From: Microbacterium wangchenii
GTDB taxonomy: Bacteria > Actinomycetota > Actinomycetes > Actinomycetales > Microbacteriaceae
DNA length: 64,000 nucleotides
Direction: 5' to 3'
NCBI RefSeq assembly: GCF_004564355.1
Contig: NZ_CP038266.1
Location: 124,001-188,000, forward strand
Positions 16,765 to 25,961 of the stretch are shown here, piece by piece. The position numbers were made by a program, and so were the translations under genes. The notes under the pieces are model-generated. The model was not told where the DNA came from, did not search any database, and saw nothing but the letters and a program-made list of their open reading frames with translations. Within the stretch, counting starts at the first letter, position 1; every line of letters begins with the position of its first letter.

Positions 16765-19700
16765 GTGTCGAATCTCGCCGTCCTGAGCCTCAAGAACCGC
16801 GCGCTCATCGCCCTCATCACGATCGTGGCCGCGGTCTTCGGCGGGCTCGCCCTGGTGAACCTCAAGCAGGAACTGATCCCCTCGATCGAGTTCCCGCAGC
16901 TCGCCGTGGTGACCACCTACCCGGGGGCGTCGCCCGAGGTCGTCGAGAACGACGTCTCCACTCCGATCGAGACGGCCATTCAAGGTGTGCCGGGACTGGA
17001 ATCCACGAGCGCGACGAGCACCACCAACGCCTCGATCATCTCGGCGTCGTTCACGTACGGCACCGACCTGGCCACCGCCGAGCAGAAGATCACTCAGGCC
17101 GTCAACCGCATCAACAGCGAGCTGCCGGAGTCGGTCGAACCCAACGTGATCTCTGCGAGCATCGACGACTTCCCGGTCATCCAGATCGCCGTCACCGGGT
17201 TCGATGACGCCGAGAACGCTCAGGCGACCCTGGAGGCCACGGTCATCCCCGACCTCGAGGACGTCGACGGCGTCAACGCGGCGCAGATCGTCGGCGGACT
17301 CGGGCAGCGGGTGACGATCACCCCCGACCAGGCCCGTCTGGCCGAGCGCGGATTCTCCCAACAGGCCATCACCGACGCCCTCGACCAGAACGGGGTGCTC
17401 TTCCCCGGCGGCGAGATCACCGAGAACGGCCAGAGCCTCACGGTTCAGACCGGCGCCAAGCTCACCTCCGTCGAGGACGTCGCCGCCCTTCCGCTCGTCC
17501 CCACCGAGGCGGGCCAGTTCGGCGCGGCAGTCACCACGATCGGCGACGTCGCGACCGTGGCCGAGGAGACCGATCCGGTCTCCAGCGTCTCCCGCGTGGA
17601 CGGCGAGCCGGCGCTGACGATCGCGGTGACCAAGCTCCCCGCGGCCAACACCGTCGATGTCTCCCGCGGCGTGCTCGCCGTCCTCCCCGACCTGGAGGAA
17701 TCGCTGGAGGGCGCGTCCTTCACAGTCGTGTTCGACCAGGCGCCCTACATCCAGCAGTCCATCGAGGCCCTCGCCGAAGAGGGGCTGCTGGGTCTGGCGT
17801 TCGCCGTCCTCGTGATCCTGCTGTTCCTACTGTCGGTGCGCTCGACGATCGTGACCGCGATCTCGATCCCCACGAGCGTGCTGATCACCTTCATCGGAAT
17901 CCAGGCGTTCGGGTACTCCCTCAACATCCTGACGCTCGGTGCGCTCACCATCGCCATCGGCCGCGTCGTGGACGACTCGATCGTCGTCATCGAGAACATC
18001 AAGCGGCATTACGTCGGCGACGCCGACAAGCTGCGGTCCATCATCCGGGCGGTGAAGGAGGTCGCCGCGGCGATCACGGCGTCCACGATCACGACGGTGG
18101 CCGTCTTCCTGCCCATCGCCTTCGTCGGCGATGTCACGGGCGAGTTGTTCCGGCCCTTCGCCCTGACGGTCGCGATCGCGATGACCGCGTCGCTGTTCGT
18201 CGCCCTGACGATCGTGCCCGTGCTGGCGTACTGGTTCCTGCGGCCGGGGAAGCAGCTGGTGGACGCGGAGGGTCGTCCGATCGACCCGGAATCGCCCGAG
18301 GCGCCCCCCAGCCGGCTGCAGAAGGCCTACCTGCCGGTGCTCACCTGGACGCTCAAGCACTCGTGGGCCACCCTCGGGCTCGCCGTGCTCGTCCTGGCCG
18401 GCACCGGCGCGGCCGCTCCCTTCCTGAAGACCAACTTCCTCGGCGACTCCGGTCAGAACACGTTCACGATCACCCAGAGCATCGGTCCGGCGCCGAGCCT
18501 GGAGGCAGAGGATGCCGCCGCGCTGCGCGTGGAGGAGGCCCTCGCCGAGGTCGACGGCATCGAGACGGTGCAGGTGTCGATCGGCTCGAGCGGATCGGCG
18601 CTGCGGGATGCGTTCTCCGGCGGCGGCAGCGGCGTGACGTACTCCGTCACCACCGACCCCGACGCCGACCAGGTCGCCGTGCGGGAACGCGTGCAGGCGG
18701 CCGTCGCCGACCTCGAGGACGTCGGAACGGTCACCGTCGCCGCCGCCGGCGGCGGATTCGGGTCGACCGACATCGCGATCGACGTGAGCGCCCCCGACGG
18801 GGAAGCGCTGCAGCAGGCCGCCGACGCCGTCGTGGCGGAGCTGGACGGGCGCGCCGGCGTCGGGCAGGTGTCGAGCAACCTCGCAGCCTCACTGCCCTAC
18901 ATCTCGGTCGCGGTCGACCGGGATGCGGCCGCCGAGCGCGGGCTCTCGGAGGTCGCCGTCGGCGGGCTCGTGTCGGCGGCGGGACAGCCCCGTCAGGTCG
19001 GCACGGTGGAGATCGACGGCACCTCGCTCACGGTGTACCTCGCCGTCTCCGACCCGCCCACCACACTGGAGGAGCTCCGGGCTCTGGAGGTCCCCACGGC
19101 GGCGGGCCCGATCCGGCTGGACGCCATCGCCACCGTGGGGGAGAGCGAGGGGCCCGCCTCGATCACGACCCAGCGAGGTCTGCGCACCGCCACGGTGACC
19201 GTGACCCCCTCGACGGACGACCTCACCGCCGCATCCGCCACGGTCACCCGCGCGCTGGCGGCGGCCGACCTGCCCAGCGGCGCGCGCGCCGAGATCGGCG
19301 GGGTGCTCGCCGACCAGACGAACGCGTTCTCGCAGCTGGGGCTCGCCCTGCTGGCGGCGATCCTCATCGTCTACATCGTCATGGTGGCGACCTTCAAGTC
19401 ACTGCGTCAGCCGCTCCTGCTGCTGATCTCGGTGCCGTTCGCCGCCACGGGTGCGATCCTGCTGCAGCTGGCCACGGGTGTGCCGCTGGGAGTCGCGTCG
19501 CTCATCGGCGTGCTCATGCTGATCGGCATCGTGGTGACCAACGCCATCGTGCTGGTCGACCTCGTGAATCAGTACCGCGAGCAGGGGCTCAGCGCCCACG
19601 ACGCGACCATCGCGGGCGGATCCAGGCGGTTGCGGCCCATCCTCATGACGGCGCTGGCGACGATCTTCGCTCTGACTCCGATGGCTCTCGGGATCACGGG

Positions 19701-20013
19701 GCAGGGCGGGTTCATCTCCCAGCCGCTCGCGATCGTCGTGATCGGCGGACTCGTATCGTCGACCGTGCTGACGCTGCTGGTCCTGCCGACCCTTTACAAC
19801 CTGGTCGAGGGCTGGCGGGAGCGGCGGCCCGAGCGGCTGGCCGACGATACCGGCCGGAGGGGCGAGCGGGCGCGCCGCCGACGCGAGCGACGGGCAGCGC
19901 GAGCCGGCTCGGACGCCACGGCCGCGACTCAGACGCACATGAGCGAATCGGAGGCGCCGGCACCGGCTCCGGCGACACGGCGCGGACTGCGTCGGGGGCG
20001 GCCGGCCGGCTGA
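16765..20013 (+). CDS. RND family efflux permease (AcrB/HAE1-like)
   Basis: This 1,082-residue protein has the RND layout of twelve helices and two large outer loops. It includes the N-terminal SIEFPQLAVVTTYPGASPEVVENDVSTP block, the proton relay pair DD in GRVVDDSIVVIENI (D403/D404), and a closing LLVLPTLYNLVEGWRER helix. I prefer GTG 16765, which follows GAAGGG by five bases, over 16729. No membrane fusion protein or outer channel gene is nearby, as is usual for actinobacterial RND exporters. The tail is Arg- and Ala-rich and antisense to the DUF998 gene. The substrate is unknown. Confidence 0.93.
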   Translation: MSNLAVLSLKNRALIALITIVAAVFGGLALVNLKQELIPSIEFPQLAVVTTYPGASPEVVENDVSTPIETAIQGVPGLESTSATSTTNASIISASFTYGTDLATAEQKITQAVNRINSELPESVEPNVISASIDDFPVIQIAVTGFDDAENAQATLEATVIPDLEDVDGVNAAQIVGGLGQRVTITPDQARLAERGFSQQAITDALDQNGVLFPGGEITENGQSLTVQTGAKLTSVEDVAALPLVPTEAGQFGAAVTTIGDVATVAEETDPVSSVSRVDGEPALTIAVTKLPAANTVDVSRGVLAVLPDLEESLEGASFTVVFDQAPYIQQSIEALAEEGLLGLAFAVLVILLFLLSVRSTIVTAISIPTSVLITFIGIQAFGYSLNILTLGALTIAIGRVVDDSIVVIENIKRHYVGDADKLRSIIRAVKEVAAAITASTITTVAVFLPIAFVGDVTGELFRPFALTVAIAMTASLFVALTIVPVLAYWFLRPGKQLVDAEGRPIDPESPEAPPSRLQKAYLPVLTWTLKHSWATLGLAVLVLAGTGAAAPFLKTNFLGDSGQNTFTITQSIGPAPSLEAEDAAALRVEEALAEVDGIETVQVSIGSSGSALRDAFSGGGSGVTYSVTTDPDADQVAVRERVQAAVADLEDVGTVTVAAAGGGFGSTDIAIDVSAPDGEALQQAADAVVAELDGRAGVGQVSSNLAASLPYISVAVDRDAAAERGLSEVAVGGLVSAAGQPRQVGTVEIDGTSLTVYLAVSDPPTTLEELRALEVPTAAGPIRLDAIATVGESEGPASITTQRGLRTATVTVTPSTDDLTAASATVTRALAAADLPSGARAEIGGVLADQTNAFSQLGLALLAAILIVYIVMVATFKSLRQPLLLLISVPFAATGAILLQLATGVPLGVASLIGVLMLIGIVVTNAIVLVDLVNQYREQGLSAHDATIAGGSRRLRPILMTALATIFALTPMALGITGQGGFISQPLAIVVIGGLVSSTVLTLLVLPTLYNLVEGWRERRPERLADDTGRRGERARRRRERRAARAGSDATAATQTHMSESEAPAPAPATRRGLRRGRPAG

Positions 20014-20668
20014 CCGGGGCCTTCGCCCGCTCGCCCAGGCAATGGGTGAAGACGCCCGACCAGGCGAACATCGCGCTGAAGGCGATCACTTCGAACAGAG
20101 CGAGGTTGATGGTGCCGTCGACGAACAGCCATCCACCGGCGAACAGGCATCCGAAGATGGCGAGGGTCGTCAGCAGCAGGCGCCGCGGCATCCGGTGCAG
20201 GAGCACCGGCGACGTGAGCAGGAGCGCGGCGAAGCCCAGGACCATTCCCGCAGCGACATTGTCGTGGACGGACTGGTTGACGTTGAGGGGAACGCATCCC
20301 ACCAGCGCCAGATTGACGCCGATCGTGGTGAGGAACACCTGGGCGGCCCAGCCCGAGCCCCGGCGGCCGACGAGGGCGCCCAGGCGGACGAGATCGCGGC
20401 GTACCCGGTACGCGTAGACCGCCACGAGGGTGCCGCCGACCACGAGGGTGCCGTTGAAGAGGGCGCCGGAGGTGTCGTGGAAGGTGCCCAGCTGGCTGAA
20501 GTGCAGGTGCCACCACAGCGGATCGGTCGTCGTCAGCACCGACAGCAGGATGCCGCCGATGAGCACGACGAGCACCCCGAAGGCCAGCTGCATCGACGTC
20601 AGACGCGCGACGAGTGCGCGTGGTGACACGATGAGAATCGTTCGGGTGACGGGTACGACGGCACTCAT
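19712..20668 (-). CDS. DUF998-like multi-helix membrane protein with 3' read-through overlap
   Basis: The first 210 residues form about six or seven transmembrane helices resembling the DUF998 family (for example ALFNGTLVVGGTLVAVYAYRVRRDLVRLG), ending near GVFTHCLGERAK. The frame then stays open another 300 bases across the 3' end of the RND gene, giving a Pro/Arg/Ala-rich tail (residues about 215-318) that looks like non-coding translation. The start at 20668 has GGAG ten bases upstream. Either a native stop was lost or the overlap is real. The family call is moderate. Confidence 0.65.
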   Translation of the reverse strand: MSAVVPVTRTILIVSPRALVARLTSMQLAFGVLVVLIGGILLSVLTTTDPLWWHLHFSQLGTFHDTSGALFNGTLVVGGTLVAVYAYRVRRDLVRLGALVGRRGSGWAAQVFLTTIGVNLALVGCVPLNVNQSVHDNVAAGMVLGFAALLLTSPVLLHRMPRRLLLTTLAIFGCLFAGGWLFVDGTINLALFEVIAFSAMFAWSGVFTHCLGERAKAPVSRPAAPDAVRAVSPEPVPAPPIRSCASESRPWRPSRLALPVARVGGAPARPSGRYRRPAARAAAPASPRPGCKGSAGPAASARSTIRVRRSRRSRAAGR

Positions 20669-21152
20669 TCTCGGGTAACTCCACCCAAACGGACAGGGCG
20701 CCCATTGCCCGCCGAGCTCCCCGCTCCCCATGTGCCCGTCGGTCAACGAACGCCGGACGGCCCACTAACTAAACCCCCAGCGCGACGGCATGCCGTCTCG
20801 GTCATGCTATCGCCCGAGGGGCATGTGAAAGTAGGCCAAAGCACCCCTGTCACCGGGAATTTACGTCGGCGTGGCGGCTTTTTCTTCGGCGAAGTCTTCT
20901 GGGAGCGGTGCCACATGCCGGTGAGCGGAGCGCGGGGCATGTTCCCAGGCTCGTGCACTAACGTGGACTCGTCGGCTTTGGACACTGCGCTGCGCGCGGA
21001 TGGGTTTGTGAGTCCAAGGGGCCGATGGGAGGAGCGAATCCGCTCCGACGATCATCAGAGTTAATGGCCCCGGCCGACGGATGTCCGGGTTTGTGCCGTG
21101 CCGTGCGCACGGCGCGTGCTGTTTGCGCGAATACAACCCAGGAAGATTCCCC
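20669..21152. other. Gene-free leader and promoter region of the DEAD-box helicase
   Basis: 484 bases between divergent genes with no plausible reading frame. They contain the perfect palindrome gacggcatgccgtc (20784-20797), a candidate -10 TAACGT (20959-20964), a hairpin ggagcg-aatc-cgctcc (21031-21046) and the palindrome gccgtgcgcacggc (21100-21113). If the -10 is real the helicase mRNA has a leader of about 180 bases, which suggests post-transcriptional control. Confidence 0.55.
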
Positions 21153-23402
21153 ATGCCCAAGAACAAGAAGCCGGCCGGCGGCCGGCCCGCCCAGAACTTC
21201 GAACCGCGCTACGGCGACAAGCCCGCGTTCCAGGACCGCAAGCGCCGCACCGATGACGCGCGGCCCGCAGCCTCGCGACCGGGCAGCAAGAGCCCGAACC
21301 ACCGCGGTCACCGCCCCGCCGAGGCCGGCACCGCCGAGCCGAAGCGCCGCTGGACCGCACAGGAGCGTGCCGGTCGCGACGAGGCTCGCGCCATCCGGTC
21401 CACCGACCGTCCTCGTCGCTCCTTCGACGAGCGCCCGGCGCGTTCGTTCGATGACCGCCCGGCGCGTTCGTACGGCGACCGTCCGGCGCGCTCGTTCGAT
21501 GACCGTCCGCGTCGGGATGACCGTGCGGCACGGGATGACCGTCCGGCGCGTTCGTACGGCGACCGCCCGGCGCGCTCGTTCGATGACCGTCCGGCGCGTT
21601 CGTTCGATGACCGTCCGCGTCGGGATGACCGTCCGGCCCGGGATGACCGTCCGGCGCGTTCGTACGGCGACCGTCCGGCGCGCTCGTTCGATGACCGTCC
21701 GCGCCGGGATGACCGTCCGGCTCGTGATGACCGTCCGGCGCGTTCGTACGGCGACCGTCCGGCGCGCTCGTTCGATGACCGTCCGCGCCGGGATGACCGC
21801 CCCGCTCGTGATGACCGTCCGGCCCGCTCGTACGACGACCGCCCGGCGCGGTCGTACAGCGACCGCCCGGCTCGTGATGACCGTCCGGCCCGTTCGTACG
21901 GCGACCGTCCGGCGCGTTCGTTCGATGACCGTCCCCGCCGGGATGACCGCCCCGCGCGGTCCTTCGACGACCGCCCGCGTCGCGACTTCTCCGACCGCCC
22001 CCGCCGCGATGCCGGACCGAACCGGTCCGATTGGAAGTCGGAGACGGCCTCGAAGGCGCACGAGCAGCACGTCGACGTCGTGCACGAGAAGCTTCAGGCC
22101 GAGGCCGTTCAGACGCAGGAGACGTCGGATGTGACGTTCACGAGCCTCGGGCTGGGCGACAACATCGTCCGCACGCTCGCCGACCTCGGTGCGGCCACGC
22201 CGTTCCCGATCCAGGCGGCGACCGTCGCCCCGATCCTCGAGGGCCGCGACGTTCTCGCACGCGGCCGTACCGGCTCGGGCAAGACGATCGCCTTCGGTGC
22301 CCCGCTCGTGGAGAGCCTCCTGCGCGCGCAGGCCGGTCAGAAGCGTGCCTTCGGTCGCCTGCCGCAGGCGCTCATCCTCGCTCCGACGCGCGAGCTCGCA
22401 CTGCAGATCGATCGCACCGTGCAGCCCATCGCCCGCAGTGTGGGCCTGTTCACCACGCAGATCTACGGTGGCGTGCCGCAGGCCCGTCAGGTGGGCGCGC
22501 TCCGCAAGGGCGTCGACATCATCATCGGAACCCCGGGCCGTATCGAAGACCTCATCCGCCAGGGCAAGCTCGACCTCTCCGACGTGCGCATCGTCGTGCT
22601 GGATGAGGCCGATCACATGAGCGAGCTCGGATTCCTCGAGCCGATGCAGCGCATCCTCCGCCTCGTGCAGGACGGCGCGCAGAAGCTGATGTTCTCGGCG
22701 ACGCTGGACCGTGAGGTCGCCGCGCTCGTGGACGAGTTCCTCGTGGACCCTGCGGTGTACGAGGTGGCCGGCGAGACGCAGGAGTCGAGCACCATCGACC
22801 ACCGCATCCTCGTCATCGACCACCGTGACAAGGCCGAGATCCTCACCTCGCTGGTCGACCGCGACGGCAAGACGCTGGTCTTCGCCCGCACGCGCGCCTT
22901 CGCCGAGATGCTCGCCGAGCAGTTCGACGACGCCGGAATCTCGGCCGTCGCCCTGCACGGTGACCTCAACCAGGCCAAGCGCACGCGCAACCTGGAGCGG
23001 CTCACCTCGGGACGCGTCAGTGTCCTCGTGGCGACGGATGTGGCAGCCCGCGGCATCCACGTCGACGACATCGACCTGGTGATCCAGGCCGACGCTCCCG
23101 ACGAGTACAAGACGTACCTGCACCGCTCAGGCCGTACCGGCCGCGCGGGTCGCGCGGGCACCGTCGTGACGCTCATCCCGCGTCAGCGCCGCCGCCGCAT
23201 GACCGAGATGCTGCAGCGCGCCGAGATCGAGGCGCCGTTCGACGAGGTGCGCCCCGGCGACGACCTCCTCGAGCAGCTGCGCTTGGGCGCGACCGCCGAC
23301 GTCGCCGACGCGTCCGAGGTGTCCGACGCATCCGAGGTCGCCGACGTGTCCGAGGTGTCCGAGGTGTCCGAGGTCGCCGACCCGGCCCACGTCCCCGCCT
23401 GA
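21153..23402 (+). CDS. DEAD-box RNA helicase with long N-terminal Arg/Asp repeat
   Basis: An ATP-dependent RNA helicase of 749 residues. Residues about 1-320 are a disordered, strongly charged tail with a 28-residue repeat built from DRPARSYG / DRPARSFD / DRPRRD units, repeated about six times. The helicase core follows: Q-motif FTSLGLG near 327, Walker A ARGRTGSGKT near 370, DEAD at 484, SAT near 515, and the HRSGRTGRAGR box. The C-terminus has a smaller VSEV repeat. ATG 21153 follows AGGAAG. The N-terminal position of the repeat is unusual, as such tails are more often C-terminal. Confidence 0.95.
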   Translation: MPKNKKPAGGRPAQNFEPRYGDKPAFQDRKRRTDDARPAASRPGSKSPNHRGHRPAEAGTAEPKRRWTAQERAGRDEARAIRSTDRPRRSFDERPARSFDDRPARSYGDRPARSFDDRPRRDDRAARDDRPARSYGDRPARSFDDRPARSFDDRPRRDDRPARDDRPARSYGDRPARSFDDRPRRDDRPARDDRPARSYGDRPARSFDDRPRRDDRPARDDRPARSYDDRPARSYSDRPARDDRPARSYGDRPARSFDDRPRRDDRPARSFDDRPRRDFSDRPRRDAGPNRSDWKSETASKAHEQHVDVVHEKLQAEAVQTQETSDVTFTSLGLGDNIVRTLADLGAATPFPIQAATVAPILEGRDVLARGRTGSGKTIAFGAPLVESLLRAQAGQKRAFGRLPQALILAPTRELALQIDRTVQPIARSVGLFTTQIYGGVPQARQVGALRKGVDIIIGTPGRIEDLIRQGKLDLSDVRIVVLDEADHMSELGFLEPMQRILRLVQDGAQKLMFSATLDREVAALVDEFLVDPAVYEVAGETQESSTIDHRILVIDHRDKAEILTSLVDRDGKTLVFARTRAFAEMLAEQFDDAGISAVALHGDLNQAKRTRNLERLTSGRVSVLVATDVAARGIHVDDIDLVIQADAPDEYKTYLHRSGRTGRAGRAGTVVTLIPRQRRRRMTEMLQRAEIEAPFDEVRPGDDLLEQLRLGATADVADASEVSDASEVADVSEVSEVSEVADPAHVPA
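21436..21990 (+). repeat. 84-bp in-frame tandem repeat in the helicase gene
   Basis: The segment encodes repeated DRPARSYG, DRPARSFD, DRPRRD and DRPARD units with a period of about 84 bases (28 codons). Copies differ at silent positions (cggcc/cggcg, cgtcgg/cgccgg), which indicates expansion by unequal recombination followed by drift. Length variation between strains is likely. Confidence 0.85.
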
Positions 23403-23417
23403 CGCGAGGCCCACTCC

Positions 23418-23486
23418 GCGAGACCGCATCGCACCGACGAGACCGCGACATCATGTCGCGGTTTCGCCGGTGGGGTGCGGTCTCGC
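23418..23486. repeat. 69-bp intergenic palindrome, copy 1
   Basis: A 33-nt arm (23418-23450), 3-nt centre tca and 33-nt arm (23454-23486), with 4 mismatches in 33. The arms read gcgagaccgca...accgcgaca. It begins 16 bases after the DEAD-box helicase stop and ends 56 bases before the convergent aldolase stop. The flanks extend the match to copy 2 to 82 bp. Confidence 0.9.
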
Positions 23487-23541
23487 CGTTCGCGAGTTGA
23501 TCCGGGATGGGGCCGATCCGGCGCGCGGGCCGGATGCGGCG

Positions 23542-24654
23542 TCATCGTGTGCCGCCTGCGCGGTCGGCGACGAGCCTGCCGACGCGGTGGACGTCGTCGG
23601 CCGTCCAGTCCAGCGCCGGATCGGCGGTCGTCATCTCCGCCAGCGCGCCGCCCCCCTCCTCCGCCCACCATCCGTGCAGGAAGCGCCATCCGGTGGTCTC
23701 TGTGACCTCCAGCACCGCGCGGTTCATGTCGGCTGCGCTCGCCTCGGCGCGGACGAAGAACTCGCGGGGCCGGGGAGCGGAGGGGAGCGGCCGCATCCCG
23801 ACGTCGTCGAGAGCGCCGGCGATCACACCGGCGTGGGCCGTCCACATCGGTACGCGCGAGACGCGCTCATCGAGGCCGCGCAGCGCGCCGACGACCGCGG
23901 GCCAGGCTGAGAAGAGTTGCCCGCCGTAGCGGATCCGCCACGTGCGCGCGCGATCGATGAGCTCCGCGTCGCCCGCCAGGGCGGCCCCCGACATCGCTCC
24001 CGGCGCCTTGTACAGGGAGAGGTAGACCGAGTCGGCGAGTGCGGCGACCTCGGCGGTATCCCGTCGCCACACCGCCGCGGCGTCCCACAGGCGCGCGCCG
24101 TCGAGGTGCACGGCGGCGTCGGCCGCGCGGGCCGCCCCGACGGCGGCACGGAAGTCGGCCCACGGCGGCAGTTCGTATCCGAGGTCCTGGAAAGGCACCT
24201 CGAACACGACGGCCGCGGCACCTCGCGCGGCCGCCCCCGTCTCCTCGGCGGTGGCGTAGCGCGGTTCCTCCGTCGCGAACACGGGGGTCAATGCCGCGAG
24301 CGCGGTGACCGCGTCCTCCTCGTTCAGCAGGGTGTGGTGACGCGGATGCAGCACCACCCGCGTCGTGCCGGCCCGCTCCGCCCAGCAGCGGAGGGCGATC
24401 TGCTGCGCCATCGTGCCGGTGGGCAGCCACAGCGCATCCGGCATGCCGAGCATCGCGGCGATGCGCTCCTCCAGCTCGCGCATGACGCCATCTCCGTAGA
24501 CGTCTCCGCGCCGGTCCAGGTCGGCGCTCCCCGCGGTCAGGCGCTCGAGCTGCTCGGTCATCGTGAGGGGCCGCTCGCCGGAGAGCAGGTGGTGGGCACG
24601 GCGACTCGCGTCCCACATGCGGCGGCGGTCGTCCGTCGAAGCGGTGTCGGTCAT
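23542..24654 (-). CDS. Threonine aldolase-like PLP-dependent beta-eliminating lyase
   Basis: This 370-residue fold-type I PLP enzyme resembles L-threonine aldolases of the LtaE group, which split threonine into glycine and acetaldehyde. The PLP Lys is K216 in SLYKAPGAMSG and the substrate-pocket block HLDGARLWDAAAV lies just before it. The N-terminus contains GDVYGDGVMRELEERIAAMLG, the usual helix. ATG 24654 is followed directly by DTASTDDRR. The gene lies exactly between two near-identical copies of a 69-bp palindrome. The substrate may differ from threonine. Confidence 0.85.
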   Translation of the reverse strand: MTDTASTDDRRRMWDASRRAHHLLSGERPLTMTEQLERLTAGSADLDRRGDVYGDGVMRELEERIAAMLGMPDALWLPTGTMAQQIALRCWAERAGTTRVVLHPRHHTLLNEEDAVTALAALTPVFATEEPRYATAEETGAAARGAAAVVFEVPFQDLGYELPPWADFRAAVGAARAADAAVHLDGARLWDAAAVWRRDTAEVAALADSVYLSLYKAPGAMSGAALAGDAELIDRARTWRIRYGGQLFSAWPAVVGALRGLDERVSRVPMWTAHAGVIAGALDDVGMRPLPSAPRPREFFVRAEASAADMNRAVLEVTETTGWRFLHGWWAEEGGGALAEMTTADPALDWTADDVHRVGRLVADRAGGTR

Positions 24655-24717
24655 GCTCGCCGATTGTCCTCCGCACGGGGTGGCCACGGAACCCCGCCGG
24701 GAGGCGAACCAGACTCC

Positions 24718-24786
24718 GCGAGACCGCATCGCACCGACGAGACCGCGACATGATGTCGTTGTTTCGCCGGTGGGGTGCGGTCTCGC
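24718..24786. repeat. 69-bp intergenic palindrome, copy 2
   Basis: Arms 24718-24750 and 24754-24786 with centre tga, 6 mismatches in 33. It differs from copy 1 at only 3 of 82 positions when flanks are included, and lies exactly 1,300 bp from it in the same orientation. It ends 44 bases downstream of the radical SAM gene (minus strand) stop and 64 bases upstream of the aldolase start. Confidence 0.9.
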
Positions 24787-24830
24787 CGTTCGCGGGCTTA
24801 TCGCGGGCACCGCCCGCGGCGCCTGCGTCG

Positions 24831-25940
24831 TCAGAAAAGGGTGGGCGCGCTGGCGGGTGCGACCCGCGGCCGCGTCTCCTGCACCGGCCCGAGGCCCCGC
24901 AACGCGCCCGGATCGCCCTCGACCGGGCGCAGGGCGCGATCGGCGAGGCCTGGCACGGGCCGGCCGCGCGGATGGTCGTCCTCATCGCGCCCGTCCAGGC
25001 GATGCAGCCGCAGCAACGGCCGCACCCGGGTGGCGAGCCACTTCCGGTACCCCTTCGGTGCCTGCGACGAGACCCCGGGATACAGGCCGCGGTACGAGGA
25101 GACGAGCTCCGGATGCTCCCGCTCCAGCCATGCGAAGAACCACGGTTTCACGCCCGGGCGCAGATGCAGCGCGCCGTATACGACGCGGTCGGCTCCGGCT
25201 TCGCGGATGCGACGCAGCGCGTCGTCGAGCGCCGCGACCGAGTCGGTGAGATGGGGCAGGACCGGCATGAGGAAGACAGTCACCCGGAATCCCGCCTCGG
25301 TGGCCGCCTTCACGGTGTCCAGGCGTGCCTGCGCGGTCGGCGTCCCCGGTTCCATCGACTTCTGCAGCACATCGTCGAACACCGCGATCGACATGGCCAG
25401 CGAGACGCGCACCGACGCCGCCGCATCCGTGAGCAGCGGCAGATCGCGCCGCAGCAGCGAACCTTTGGTGAGGATCGAGAACGGCGTGCCCGACTCGGTC
25501 AGCGCCGATGCGATCTGCGGCATGATCCGATAGCGCCCCTCGGCGCGCTGGTACGGGTCGGTGTTGGTGCCGAGCATCACCGGGTCTCGCGTCCACGAGC
25601 CGCGCCGCAGCTCGGTGCGCAGCACGTCGGCGACGTTGACCTTGACCACGATCTGAGAGTCGAAATCGCTGCCGGCGTCCAGATCGAGGTACTCGTGGGT
25701 CCCGCGGGCGAAGCAGTACGTGCAGGCGTGGCTGCATCCGCGGTACGGATTCACCGTCCAGTCGAACGGCATGGCGGATGCGCCGGGCACGCGGTTCAGC
25801 GCCGTCTTGCACAGCACTTCGTGGAAGGTCATGCCGGCGAACTCCGGTGTCGTGACCGAGCGGACGAGGCCGTCCATCCGCTCCATGCCCGGGAGAGCGG
25901 ACGGGTCGTCGACTCCCAGCTGCTGCCCTTGCCACCTCAT
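24831..25940 (-). CDS. Radical SAM protein, Rv2578c family
   Basis: This 369-residue protein has a radical SAM 4Fe-4S motif CSHACTYC (C69, C73, C76), then GTNTDPYQRAE and LTKGSLLRRDL as typical of the Rv2578c family of actinobacteria, related to spore photoproduct lyase-like proteins. It would cleave SAM to a radical. The substrate is unknown; DNA repair has been proposed for related proteins. The start at 25940 is not preceded by a clear ribosome site. A Gly/Asp/Arg-rich tail follows residue 310. It is divergent from the peptidase gene and followed by palindrome copy 2. Confidence 0.9.
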   Translation of the reverse strand: MRWQGQQLGVDDPSALPGMERMDGLVRSVTTPEFAGMTFHEVLCKTALNRVPGASAMPFDWTVNPYRGCSHACTYCFARGTHEYLDLDAGSDFDSQIVVKVNVADVLRTELRRGSWTRDPVMLGTNTDPYQRAEGRYRIMPQIASALTESGTPFSILTKGSLLRRDLPLLTDAAASVRVSLAMSIAVFDDVLQKSMEPGTPTAQARLDTVKAATEAGFRVTVFLMPVLPHLTDSVAALDDALRRIREAGADRVVYGALHLRPGVKPWFFAWLEREHPELVSSYRGLYPGVSSQAPKGYRKWLATRVRPLLRLHRLDGRDEDDHPRGRPVPGLADRALRPVEGDPGALRGLGPVQETRPRVAPASAPTLF

Positions 25941-25961
25941 CGTTCCATGGGAACAGACGTA

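Noticed and set aside
20784..20797. Perfect palindrome gacggcatgccgtc as a member of the 69-bp family
   Set aside because: The sequence and length do not match the family arms, and it is not placed after a stop codon.
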